Source: Acidobacteriota bacterium (GTDB taxonomy: Bacteria > Acidobacteriota > Terriglobia > UBA7540). From it: a stretch of DNA of 12,537 nt. The number at the start of each line of letters is the position of its first letter. The first letter of the stretch is position 1. The stretch is from NCBI GenBank assembly GCA_021780055.1, contig JAJXZM010000551.1, positions 1-12,537 on the forward strand. Reading direction: 5' to 3'. Made by a program: the position numbers and the translations under genes. Below are positions 1-6,775 of the stretch, piece after piece. Under the pieces are notes generated by a model. The model worked only from the letters and a program-made list of their open reading frames with translations. It did not search any database and was not told the origin of the DNA.

Positions 1-1428
1 ATGGATCTTCTGCCTGATGTAGAAAAAGTTGCGCGTGAAGCGGTAGCCGCCCTTTGTGCCACGAGTGAGGGGGCCGGGAATGACCACCGCCCCCATCCGG
101 CAGAGTTGAACTGGTGGTGTTCGGAAACTCTTGCCCGGATTGAAGCTGTTCAAGGGAGCGTGCAAACTCTTATGCCCTGGCTGATGCCGGAGTTCGGAAG
201 CCTCCATTTAGCAAGCCCGCCGCGGCCGATAACTCTAAATTCGCTTCTGTCCGTCATCCCGGGGCTTGAAGTAAAACTCAACGACTTGCCAGTTGAAGTT
301 GCGGATAATGCCGCTGCCGGAACCGTGCAGTCACTGCGCTCGCGCCTCGAAGCCAGCCTTCGTTGTGCGGTGGAACTTTCCGAAAGGCTCGGGCATCTCG
401 CGGAGGAAGCCGACGGACTCCTGAACGAGATGGATTTCAGCTTCCTCTATGATGAGAAAAGAAAACTTCTGAGTATAGGATATGACGTTGATGCTCAGGA
501 ACTCTCGAAATCTGTTTATGACTTACTCGCTTCTGAGGCCAGAACAGCTACCTTCATTGCAATAGCAAAGGACGATATCAGACAGGAAGCATGGTTCCAC
601 CTTGGGAGGGAACGAACGTATGAGCAAGGTGAAACAACATTGGCCTCCTGGAGTGGAACGATTTTCGAGTACCTTATGCCATTGCTCTGGATGCGATCAT
701 ATTCAGGCACCTTGCTTAACCAGTGCATGGACTCTGTGGTGGTATGTCAACAAAGGTATGCCAGAAAGAAAAATATTCCGTGGGGAATTTCAGAAGCTGC
801 TTACAGTGCGCGGGACGATAAGGGCATCTACCAATACCGCGCATTTGGATTATCGGGTTTGGCAGTTGACCCGAATGCTTCAAACGACATAGTTATCGCG
901 CCGTATGCAACTTTTCTGGCGTTAATGGTCGACCCCGCATCGGCCACAAAAAACCTCCGGGTGATGCGCGATAAGGGCTGGTTTGGCCGCTACGGTTTCT
1001 ACGAATCTGCTGATTACGCAAACGGGCAAATGGGCGAAACGACAGATTATGAATTAATTCGCTGTTGGATGGCCCACCACCAGGGGATGAGCCTGCTGGC
1101 AGTAAGCAACCTGCTTACCCATTCTTCATTGCAGCGGTGGTTCCATCAGGCCCCTGAGGTCATCGCAACTGAGCTTCTGCTGCACGAGAAGATTCCTCTT
1201 TCGGCTCCTGAAAAGAACCGACGGGCAAGGCAGCCCCTGCCCTCGCAGCGAATCGTTGAAGAGGAAACTGCAGCCCGGAGCGCTCGGCTGGAACCAGCCT
1301 ATGCCTTCGACGGTGCGGTGGAACCAACCGGAGCCACAACGGACGTTTCGTTCGAGGCAACGATGCGCCACCCCGCGTCCGGCCGAGACATCCCTCCTCT
1401 TCAGGCACAGGAAGAGTATCATCCCTGA
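1..1428 (+). CDS. Cyclic beta-1,2-glucan synthase cyclisation domain (GH189-like), possibly 5'-partial and lacking the GH94 part
   Basis: The 475-residue product matches, by recall, the middle domain of cyclic beta-1,2-glucan synthases (NdvB/Cgs type). That domain, now called GH189, closes linear beta-1,2-glucan into rings by transglycosylation and is related to GH144 and GH162. Residues 1-140 are mostly helical, like the linker before the domain. The domain runs from about 144 to 400, with MDFSFLYD (144-151), SWSGTIFEYLMPLL (216-229), GISEAAY (262-268), YRAFG (279-283), GRYGFYESADY (329-339) and WMAHHQGMS (356-364). After ELLLHEKIP (391-399) comes a low-complexity tail and a stop. Full synthases continue there into carbohydrate-binding and GH94 phosphorylase domains, which are absent. 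The ATG is the first base of the window, so the true start, and possibly a GT84 domain, may lie upstream. Domain identity is well supported; whether the gene is functional or a truncated remnant is open. Confidence 0.8.
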   Translation: MDLLPDVEKVAREAVAALCATSEGAGNDHRPHPAELNWWCSETLARIEAVQGSVQTLMPWLMPEFGSLHLASPPRPITLNSLLSVIPGLEVKLNDLPVEVADNAAAGTVQSLRSRLEASLRCAVELSERLGHLAEEADGLLNEMDFSFLYDEKRKLLSIGYDVDAQELSKSVYDLLASEARTATFIAIAKDDIRQEAWFHLGRERTYEQGETTLASWSGTIFEYLMPLLWMRSYSGTLLNQCMDSVVVCQQRYARKKNIPWGISEAAYSARDDKGIYQYRAFGLSGLAVDPNASNDIVIAPYATFLALMVDPASATKNLRVMRDKGWFGRYGFYESADYANGQMGETTDYELIRCWMAHHQGMSLLAVSNLLTHSSLQRWFHQAPEVIATELLLHEKIPLSAPEKNRRARQPLPSQRIVEEETAARSARLEPAYAFDGAVEPTGATTDVSFEATMRHPASGRDIPPLQAQEEYHP

Positions 1429-1445
1429 GGATGCCGGCGGTTATT

Positions 1446-2957
1446 TCATTCTGTTTGTTGCGGCGGAATAGGAATTTTGTATTTGAAAGCGGACGCTGGA
1501 ATCCGGTGCCTCGCGTTCACCCGGATTTCCGTTTCAACCTCTTCCTTCGCAGGCTGCTTTTGCGATTCCTGGCCCGATGTCATACCAGTCTGCCGTCCAT
1601 GATCCTTTGAGTCTGGCACCAGTCCAATCATATCCAATGCGCGTTCGACGTCAGAACTGCTCATGAACCATCGCCACACATTTCCGGTTCGCAAGTTTTC
1701 CGCGCTAAGAAGGGTGATGCCCACGTCAATCCCAATAACGTAGCGGCTGACCCAGCCCGTCATGGGGTTGAACGCGTCAGCGAATCCATAACGTCCGTAA
1801 ACTTTCCTTCCGTACCGCAACAACATGGTGCGCAGGGCAGGGACGCAAATGTCCGGAGCAAACATGGCGGAACCGGCAGCGGCGCTGGGAACCACTGTTC
1901 CATCTATACGGGAATCGTCAGGGGAACCTCCCCACGCGACGTAACCCTTGGAACTGTCTGAAGCCGTAATGCCCCAAACATTCGAAGAATAACCGCGGTA
2001 TCTTCCAGAGAGATCGATGCCAAGGGCCTGTTGCGCCCGCGTGGCCACAATGGCATTCTCAAAGACATTGACCCGCGGAACGACCTGGTCTTCCAGAGGA
2101 ACCTCCGTATATTTGCGATTCCGCAGGTTCAACCATGCCTGCGAGTACTGCTGAATGAAGAGCGGGCCCCCGCCAATATAGGTATAACCCGCTGAGTGGA
2201 CGACCGGAAGCTTCCAGCCGAACCATGAGTCCGGAGAAATGGGATACGTCGGCGATCCGATAGCTAATACGTAAAGGATCCCCGATTCGCTGTAAGTATC
2301 CCATCTGTAAGGGAGAAAGCCCGTTTCCGGTTTCCAGCCGTGGGATAGAAACAACCGGTTCCCGTCGAGCATCCACAAGAAGTTAACTCGGTCGTAGATC
2401 AAGTTCGCCAGCCGGACAATTTCGGGATCGTCAGGGAAAGCCTGCTTCGCGGTTAAAACGCCGGCAAGCAGCAGTGCGGTGTCGATAGAGGAGACCTCAC
2501 TGTGCCAACGCCGCTTGCCGGTGGTGGCGTCGAGAAAGTGGTAAAACCAACCGTGCTCGTTTTGAGCATGATAGGCAAAGAAACGCAAAGTCGTGCGAAT
2601 TCGCTTGCGGGCCAGAATTGGGCTGACCCAGCGGTGCTTAGCGCCAATGCAGAACGCCGTGAGCCCAAACCCCGTAGCAGCAATGCTCGAGATATTCTTA
2701 TGGTCGGGAACGTCTCCCGGTTTACCGTCAAACCGGGCGCGGTCCAGAACCAGCCCCGTCCGCGGATCAGCATTATCCCAGAAGTAGCGGAAAGAACGGC
2801 GTGAAATGTCGTCCAGCAGGTCGTTGTCAATCCGGCTGAGGGGGTGGGCTTCTTGGGGGGCGCCGGTTGCTGCAGCTATGCGTGGAAAGATGCAGAACAC
2901 AAGACAAAGAGCCAACGCGGCGGCACTGATTATCCTCGAGGTATGCAAACTCTCCAT
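1446..2957 (-). CDS. Exported glucoamylase-like family protein (PF10091), probable GH144-type endo-beta-1,2-glucanase
   Basis: The 503-residue product starts with a signal peptide: R8, a hydrophobic core at 9-24 and an Ala-x-Ala site near 28-30. It should therefore be secreted or periplasmic. The mature part has the (alpha/alpha)6-barrel pattern of PF10091: RRSFRYFWDNADPRTGLVLD (53-72), SEVSSIDTALLLAG (153-166), DTYSESGILYVLAIGSP (220-236), DGTVVPSAAAGSAMFAPD (352-369), YGFADAFNP (390-398) and DVGITLLSAENLRTG (411-425). Characterised GH144 members hydrolyse beta-1,2-glucan. Conserved acids in the SSID and YSESG segments are plausible active-site residues, but I cannot assign them. The C-terminal 60 residues are polar and probably disordered. 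ATG 2957 was chosen because it places the signal peptide at the N-terminus, although its ribosome site is weak. A TTG at 3020 with GAGGAG 11 bases upstream would add 21 residues. The gene converges on the GH189-like ORF and lies downstream of the coiled-coil gene. Confidence 0.8.
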   Translation of the reverse strand: MESLHTSRIISAAALALCLVFCIFPRIAAATGAPQEAHPLSRIDNDLLDDISRRSFRYFWDNADPRTGLVLDRARFDGKPGDVPDHKNISSIAATGFGLTAFCIGAKHRWVSPILARKRIRTTLRFFAYHAQNEHGWFYHFLDATTGKRRWHSEVSSIDTALLLAGVLTAKQAFPDDPEIVRLANLIYDRVNFLWMLDGNRLFLSHGWKPETGFLPYRWDTYSESGILYVLAIGSPTYPISPDSWFGWKLPVVHSAGYTYIGGGPLFIQQYSQAWLNLRNRKYTEVPLEDQVVPRVNVFENAIVATRAQQALGIDLSGRYRGYSSNVWGITASDSSKGYVAWGGSPDDSRIDGTVVPSAAAGSAMFAPDICVPALRTMLLRYGRKVYGRYGFADAFNPMTGWVSRYVIGIDVGITLLSAENLRTGNVWRWFMSSSDVERALDMIGLVPDSKDHGRQTGMTSGQESQKQPAKEEVETEIRVNARHRIPASAFKYKIPIPPQQTE

Positions 2958-3197
2958 TACGGCAACTGATCGACGATACCGGGAGAAATCTCCGTTACCA
3001 ATCCTGTCTTCTACATTCAATGCGCTGAAGACTCCTCAGCCCGCCCTGACCTCCGTCAAATACTCCTGGCCGCCACTTCGTAAAGCAGATTCATCACCTC
3101 CACAGGATACTGCTTCATACCTATAGTATTTCCTGCCCAGAACGAATGGTAAAGGGTCAATTTCCAAGGGCTGGAGCCAGCCCATCGGCAATAAACA

Positions 3198-4193
3198 TCA
3201 AAACGTATCCTGACCGGGCGCAGTAATGGAGTTGCTATTAGACGCGACGCTCTGCTGCGGCGTGCTTGCTTTGGCCGGAACCAGGAGATAACCTGATACA
3301 CCTTCGCGACTCACTTTTGTAACAACCAACTCGTAAGCCGTGCCGCCAGGCTTGGTGTAAAACACAACAGGAAGTTCGGTTGGATGGTTTCTAATCCATA
3401 TTCTGCGCCGGCTACCTTCAATCCAAATCCACCCGCGAAACCTCTGATGGGTCTGGTCCGTGCCGGTCAAGTGCAATGAGACTCCCTGCGCGACTTCCGC
3501 GTCCTGGTTCTTTTCAGCCAGGAAATCGATCTGTTCCCTCGAAAGCACATCGGTAAGGGATTCTATCTCGTGTTGGCTGGAGATTTGTTGCGCATGAAGT
3601 GTCGCGAGCCCTTGCGTGTAACTCGCTTTTGCAATGGCAAGTTCCTGCCGCGCGTTCGCCAATTTCTTTTCAAGCTCTGCAATGTGAGCCCGTTCAAGGT
3701 GTTCCCGGGAAGCAATCTCTGCGATCTGTTCGTTAAGGTTGGCCGTGCGCTGGTTCAATTCAGCATGTTCTTTTCGGTGTGTGTAGGCGACCAACTCTGC
3801 CGAGTGTAGGCGAACGTTGTCCAAACCGGAGTTCCATCCCGCATCCATTTTCCGGATCTGCGCCCCGAGATTTTCCTGTCCGGCGCTCCACTTGTTCAAT
3901 CCGGCATCAAGCCGATTCAGCTGTTGCGGAACCCCTGAATAGGAGTTCACGCGAGCGGATAGCTTTGCAAGTTCGTCGTTATATTTGCTGATCACCGAAT
4001 AACCGTAGCCCGCCGCCACGGCGAGCGCTACAGTCAGGGTTGCTATCGCGGTCCAAAGACCTGCGGTCCGCCTCCTGTGATGTACCGGCAAATCCATGGA
4101 CTGAACGCTGTCCCATTCTTCAAACGAATGGATCTCAGCTTCGTTTTCTGGAGACGCGTACGCCACGCCCCATTCCTCTTTGACTGGACCCAT
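3198..4193 (-). CDS. Single-pass membrane protein with periplasmic coiled coil, unknown function
   Basis: I do not recognise this 331-residue protein as a named family. Residues 1-43 are acidic then basic (HHRRR at 38-42) and probably cytoplasmic. Residues 44-67 form one transmembrane helix (GLWTAIATLTVALAVAAGYG). Residues 72-240 are rich in E, K, Q, A and L with heptad-like spacing, typical of a long coiled coil. Residues 240-309 look beta-rich with aromatics (RFRGWIWIEG, RRRIWIRNH, VVFYTK, SGYLLVPAKA), a small C-terminal domain. The tail is Ser/Asn/Gln-rich. The ATG has a strong ribosome site, AGGAGG, four bases upstream. The gene lies on the same strand as, and upstream of, the GH144-type glucanase with a gap of about 180-240 bases, so the two may be co-transcribed. 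A scaffold or anchor role at the envelope is conceivable but unproven. Confidence 0.75.
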   Translation of the reverse strand: MGPVKEEWGVAYASPENEAEIHSFEEWDSVQSMDLPVHHRRRTAGLWTAIATLTVALAVAAGYGYSVISKYNDELAKLSARVNSYSGVPQQLNRLDAGLNKWSAGQENLGAQIRKMDAGWNSGLDNVRLHSAELVAYTHRKEHAELNQRTANLNEQIAEIASREHLERAHIAELEKKLANARQELAIAKASYTQGLATLHAQQISSQHEIESLTDVLSREQIDFLAEKNQDAEVAQGVSLHLTGTDQTHQRFRGWIWIEGSRRRIWIRNHPTELPVVFYTKPGGTAYELVVTKVSREGVSGYLLVPAKASTPQQSVASNSNSITAPGQDTF

Positions 4194-4580
4194 AGACCCT
4201 CCTGGGGTGCCCTGCCAGATGGTGCAGTCTGCCTGGTCGTTTGTGCAATTGGTTTTGCAGAGTTCCCCATTCGGTCACCGGCACGTTTGGTTCCAACCCT
4301 GCACACTTTGGGGATCAATTCAGAATCAACAAGATACGAGCGGCACGCTGCTGGAAAAGGCCTTGGAGACGAGAAAGGAATACTCACACTAAAGGAAAAT
4401 TTGCAGAGAGAGCATGGGACACGGTAGGGCTTGTGAGCCTCTCGTTATGTGGTGCCGTACCGCGTCTTAAACGTTCCTAAGAGATCTCTCTCAAAATGGC
4501 ATTGTCAGTTTTCCGGAAATTGGGGCAAAATCCAGAGTTAGCAAAAAGGCCCGCTGACAGCAGGCGGTTGGAATTTTACA

Positions 4581-4596
4581 GTTTCTTATAAGAAAC
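4581..4596. repeat. Perfect 16-base palindrome GTTTCTTATAAGAAAC
   Basis: The sequence equals its own reverse complement over all 16 bases. AT-rich perfect palindromes of this size in intergenic DNA often bind dimeric transcription regulators. It lies about 390 bases upstream of the coiled-coil gene start and about 250 bases before the integrase relic. No second copy was seen in the window, so the operator role is only a possibility. Confidence 0.45.
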
Positions 4597-4661
4597 CTGC
4601 TGCGGTTGGCTCTGAATCCCATCCCCTCCGCCGTCCTAACGCGCACTCGAATCAGGCAGTT

Positions 4662-4686
4662 AGTACGCTGCGTTGCTTCGCGTACT
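4662..4686. repeat. Inverted repeat AGTACGC / GCGTACT, 7-base arms, 11-base loop
   Basis: The arms at 4662-4668 and 4680-4686 are perfectly complementary. A four-base bulge in the left arm lets GCAG/CTGC extend the stem. No T run follows, so it does not look like an intrinsic terminator. It could be a binding site or part of a lost recombination site. Confidence 0.4.
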
Positions 4687-4839
4687 GCAAACGTCCCCCT
4701 CGTCTGGACTCAATATATAGTCAATGGACCATGACTGAGGCCGAAAGACTTTTCAATCACGTTTATGCAAGGTGGATGAGAATAGTGGGTCCATCTCAGC
4801 GTTCAGGCAGACTTCAACTTTGACCGGACCTGTTTTTTT

Positions 4840-5134
4840 GTACCAAAACTCGGGCACGTCAAGCCCTTCGTGCGTTGTCATCTCCGACCCTGCTTCGGCA
4901 GGCTGGCCGGAATTCCAGAGCGCGTGGCGATGGCGATTTCCGGGCACAAAACGCGCTCAGTCTTTGACCGCTACAATATCACCAGCGAGGCTGACCTTCA
5001 GGAAGCAGCCGTACGTCTGGATGAATACATCGCGCAGGCCGCGAAAATGGATATTTCGAAAACGTTGGGCACACCTAAGGGCACACCAGAAGGCAGTGAC
5101 CAAAGTGAGGAACGATCTTGCCAAGATAACTCAT
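4840..5134 (+). pseudogene. C-terminal relic of a tyrosine recombinase (phage/island integrase)
   Basis: The reading frame through 4906-5050 encodes AGIPERVAMAISGHKT, then RSVFDRYNITSEADLQEAA and a basic tail. This is the end of the catalytic domain of a tyrosine integrase, with the GH of box III and the Tyr nucleophile in DRYN. Upstream, CHLRPCFGRL (from 4876) looks like a damaged FHDLRR...RL arginine box with a codon missing. A neighbouring frame before it (GPVFLYQNSGT, around 4826-4858) resembles an earlier piece of the same domain, which suggests a frameshift near the run of seven T at 4833-4839. The N-terminal and core-binding domains are absent. The frame has no stop of its own before the adjacent tRNA and reads through it to 5271, so the native end is lost; the right limit given is approximate. 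An integrase end next to a tRNA is the usual arrangement at an island boundary. Confidence 0.72.
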
Positions 5135-5150
5135 TGAATGTAAAGATAAT
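5118..5150 (+). promoter_or_regulatory. Possible promoter of the tRNA-Leu gene
   Basis: TTGCCA (5118-5123) could be a -35 box. Either TAAAGA (5141-5146, spacer 17) or GATAAT (5145-5150, spacer 21) could serve as the -10. Transcription would then start a few bases before the tRNA at 5161. The boxes are imperfect and lie inside the integrase relic, so this is tentative. Confidence 0.3.
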
Positions 5151-5160
5151 TAGCAACTGC

Positions 5161-5247
<87 letters not shown>

Positions 5248-5417
5248 GTTGGGTCCTGTGCTTTCTGCTAAGAAGAGCGCTGTCGTTTGTTTCTGCCTCT
5301 GGTCCGGGCTGTTTTCCCCTTTCAACGCCGCGCCTTTCTGCATGATGCCATCAAGAAAACCTGTCTGGGACGCACAGCCAAATGGTTTGTTGTAGCTCGA
5401 TCCTAATGACCCCTTTT

Positions 5418-5439
5418 GAGCTTGATAGAAGTGTCCCCT
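5418..5439 (+). repeat. Left terminal inverted repeat of the IS relic
   Basis: It reads GAGCTTGATAGAAGTGTCCC and continues CT. It matches the reverse complement of 5842-5863 at 18 of 22 positions. Confidence 0.65.
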
Positions 5440-5465
5440 AACAGGACCTCTGGAAGGAGGTCAGA

Positions 5466-5672
5466 TTGGGGCGAGTAGAGATGAGCAGGGGGGAAGTGAA
5501 CTGTGTAGTGGTGCTGGCGCGGGTGAAGCTTGGTGAGTTGAGAGGCCGTATCTCAGGGCTAGTGGGGAAGAAGTATGGTGGCGTGGCGGGGGAGGGCTAT
5601 GGGGTGCCGCCGGCGGATCATGCGTGGCGAGAGATGGCGCGCCTGCAGATGGAAGGAACGCTGCCGGGATAG
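5466..5672 (+). pseudogene. Remnant transposase, N-terminal piece fused to a short tail
   Basis: A 68-residue ORF lies inside the IS relic. Residues 6-24 (MSRGEVNCVVVLARVKLGE) resemble the N-terminus of helix-turn-helix/DDE transposases of the ISNCY (IS1202-like) type, which begin with an xxEVNRVxVLxRVxxGEL segment. The expected helix-turn-helix and integrase-like catalytic core are missing. The end, PPADHAWREMARLQMEG, resembles the C-terminal end of such proteins, so an internal deletion seems to have joined the two ends. The TTG start at 5466 is set by a strong AAGGAGGT ribosome site at 5454-5461; ATG 5481 is an alternative. It cannot catalyse transposition. The family assignment is from memory of the motif and is moderate. 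Confidence 0.5.
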
Positions 5673-5816
5673 CCAGACGGCGGTCGTGGTCCTTGGCCTC
5701 CGCTGAAACCTGGACGCCCGCCCTACGGGCTCGCAGGGCTCCGCTCCGGGCAAGACCCACGAGAAAAGCAGAAACAAAAAGACTAAGAAAGAGAGATAAA
5801 TAAGAACCACAAAAAA

Positions 5817-5863
5817 AGGGACACTTCTAATGAGTTAACCAAGGGGACATTTCTAAAGAGCTC
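5817..5863 (-). repeat. Right terminal repeats of the IS relic (two tandem copies)
   Basis: The inner copy AGGGACACTTCTAATGAGTT (5817-5836) and outer copy GGGGACATTTCTAAAGAGCT (5843-5862) agree at about 16 of 20 positions and are offset by 26 bases. Both are inverted relative to the left end at 5418-5439. Confidence 0.6.
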
Positions 5864-6223
5864 TGACACTCGCCTAGATTCAGATTGACAGCGGGTAATT
5901 ATGGGAGCAATATAGGGAGCATCAAGATATACAAATTGTGAACCGGCTGGTGCGGCTTGCGGCTATGGGCCATGGCCCCTGGCCAACGGTTGGCAGTCTC
6001 GTAGAGTCGGGTCGATCTTGGGGTAGCCCTAAAGAGTCGAGACAAAATTGGGGCGCATATGTTTCATCCGTTGTCCACACAACCCCGAACGCGTTCGGCT
6101 TCTTCCAGTGGTACGGATTGAAAGGACGAGCGAGATCAGTCGCCAGGTTAGTACAAGGCTATAAGTGCTCGCTGGCTAGAGCGGGGATAAATTCCCGTAT
6201 TTATATAGAGGGGGGAGACTTCA
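5864..6223. other. Gene-free stretch with small repeats and palindromes
   Basis: No gene is supported over these 360 bases; a 140-codon open frame from 5938 to 6360 has no protein-like features and overlaps the exported protein gene. Visible structure: GGGAGCA twice, 12 bases apart (5903-5909, 5915-5921); the palindrome GGGCCATGGCCC (5967-5978) followed by CCAACGGTTGG (5983-5993); and an imperfect 21-base direct repeat at 6003-6023 and 6033-6053. The right end holds the ribosome site of the next gene and must contain its promoter, which I cannot place. Confidence 0.45.
6003..6053. repeat. Imperfect 21-base direct repeat, period 30
   Basis: The copies are AGAGTCGGGTCGATCTTGGG plus G (6003-6023) and AGAGTCGAGACAAAATTGGG plus G (6033-6053), identical at 16 of 21 positions, with both outer ends conserved. 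Tandem end repeats like this occur at the tips of some IS families, so this may be the stump of another element, but no transposase remains. Confidence 0.4.
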
Positions 6224-6622
6224 ATGAGAAGGTTGAAACTGTTAGGCGCCGTTGCAATCATCCTTTCGGTTGCGGCGGTTGTATGTACGGTTGTGATGGT
6301 TCGCGCTCAGGGGACCAACTCCACAACCATCGTGGTGACAATCACGCCAAGCGCGACTGAGGGTGGAACGCCCTCTGTGGACAAATCCTCGGTGACCCTT
6401 AGCAAGGGTCAGAATCAGCAGGTTGAGTGGACTTGCGAGGGGGGGTGCGATTTTACAGTGGACTTCTCACATTCCGCGGGGAGCCCTTTCAGCCAGAATA
6501 GCTTTAGCGGGACCAAAGCCAACCCCCATGCAACGTCCGGTCCTCCTAACAAAGTGGGCACGTTCAAATACTCAGTGACGGCGAACGGGGGTACTCTGGA
6601 CCCGCAGATCATCGTCCACTGA
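6224..6622 (+). CDS. Small exported protein of unknown function
   Basis: The 132-residue product has a clear signal peptide: MRRLK, a hydrophobic core at 6-26 and a likely cleavage after VRA (28) before QG. The mature part of about 104 residues is rich in Ser, Thr and Gly and in alternating beta-type residues. It has one Cys pair in WTCEGGC (C71, C75) that could form a disulfide, then SPFSQNSFSG, and ends FKYSVTANGGTLDPQIIVH. The pattern suggests a small beta-sandwich, possibly of the cupredoxin or Ig-like type, but no complete copper-ligand set is visible, so I do not assign copper binding. ATG 6224 has a purine-rich GGGGGAG about six bases upstream. It stands alone between the mobile-element scar and the dnaG block on the same strand. 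Confidence 0.78.
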   Translation: MRRLKLLGAVAIILSVAAVVCTVVMVRAQGTNSTTIVVTITPSATEGGTPSVDKSSVTLSKGQNQQVEWTCEGGCDFTVDFSHSAGSPFSQNSFSGTKANPHATSGPPNKVGTFKYSVTANGGTLDPQIIVH

Positions 6623-6697
6623 CGAGAATGCGCGAAGGCACGGGCGGAGGTGAAATTCCTGCCGCCCTTCCGCCCTGGCCTGGTCCGCATCTTGAAT

Positions 6698-6726
6698 TTG
6701 CCACAGCGATGGGAATTGACTAGAAT
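6698..6726 (+). promoter_or_regulatory. Sigma70-type promoter of the zinc-protein/dnaG/rpoD block
   Basis: TTGCCA (6698-6703) and TAGAAT (6721-6726) are separated by exactly 17 bases, each close to the consensus TTGACA/TATAAT. The predicted start is near 6733, about 43 bases before the TTG start of the cysteine-rich protein. It lies in the 153-base gap after the exported protein gene, where a promoter is expected. Confidence 0.6.
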
Positions 6727-6732
6727 GACTTG

Positions 6733-6755
6733 AGTCCGCCGGAAGCGGCGGGACT
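6733..6755 (+). promoter_or_regulatory. Leader hairpin at the predicted transcript 5' end
   Basis: AGTCCGCC (6733-6740) pairs with GGCGGGACT (6747-6755) with a single bulged G, around the loop GGAAGC. The stem is GC-rich and begins at the predicted transcription start. Only three T follow, so it is unlikely to terminate transcription. A 5' stabilising stem or control of translation of the TTG start 20 bases downstream is possible. Confidence 0.5.
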
Positions 6756-6775
6756 TTGCGCACAGGGACCATCGC

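Larger units (their letters stand above)
4194..4839. other. Gene-poor stretch with several dyad symmetries
   Basis: No convincing gene was found in about 645 bases. The stretch should hold the promoter of the divergent minus-strand coiled-coil gene, but no clear -35/-10 pair stands out. It contains a perfect 16-base palindrome at 4581-4596, an inverted repeat at 4662-4668/4680-4686 and a near-palindrome at 4719-4736. A 30-codon ORF starting at ATG 4731 (MTEAERLFNHVYARW...) has no recognised homologue and no ribosome site, so it is not called as a gene. The right part runs into the integrase relic. Confidence 0.5.
5418..5863. mobile_element. Internally deleted insertion sequence (MITE-like, about 446 bp)
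   Basis: The left end GAGCTTGATAGAAGTGTCCC (5418-5437) is the inverse of the right end GGGGACATTTCTAAAGAGCT (5843-5862); over 22 bases 18 match. The right end also holds a second, inner copy, AGGGACACTTCTAATGAGTT (5817-5836), spaced 26 bases from the outer one. Multiple terminal repeats of this kind occur in several IS families. Between the ends lies a 68-codon ORF that looks like the two ends of a transposase joined, followed by about 140 bases of untranslated DNA. A full relative would be expected to be near 1.5 kb. The exact outer limits and any target duplication could not be fixed. The element appears non-autonomous. Confidence 0.65.

Noticed and set aside
4633..4666. CTAAC ... GTTAG inverted pair resembling an integron attC site
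   Set aside because: The total span is about 33 bases, too short for attC, the right core does not fit the GTTRRRY pattern, and no cassette or integron integrase is present.
5938..6360. 140-codon plus-strand open frame
   Set aside because: It shows no recognisable domain, has unlikely composition, and overlaps the better supported exported protein gene with its own ribosome site and signal peptide.
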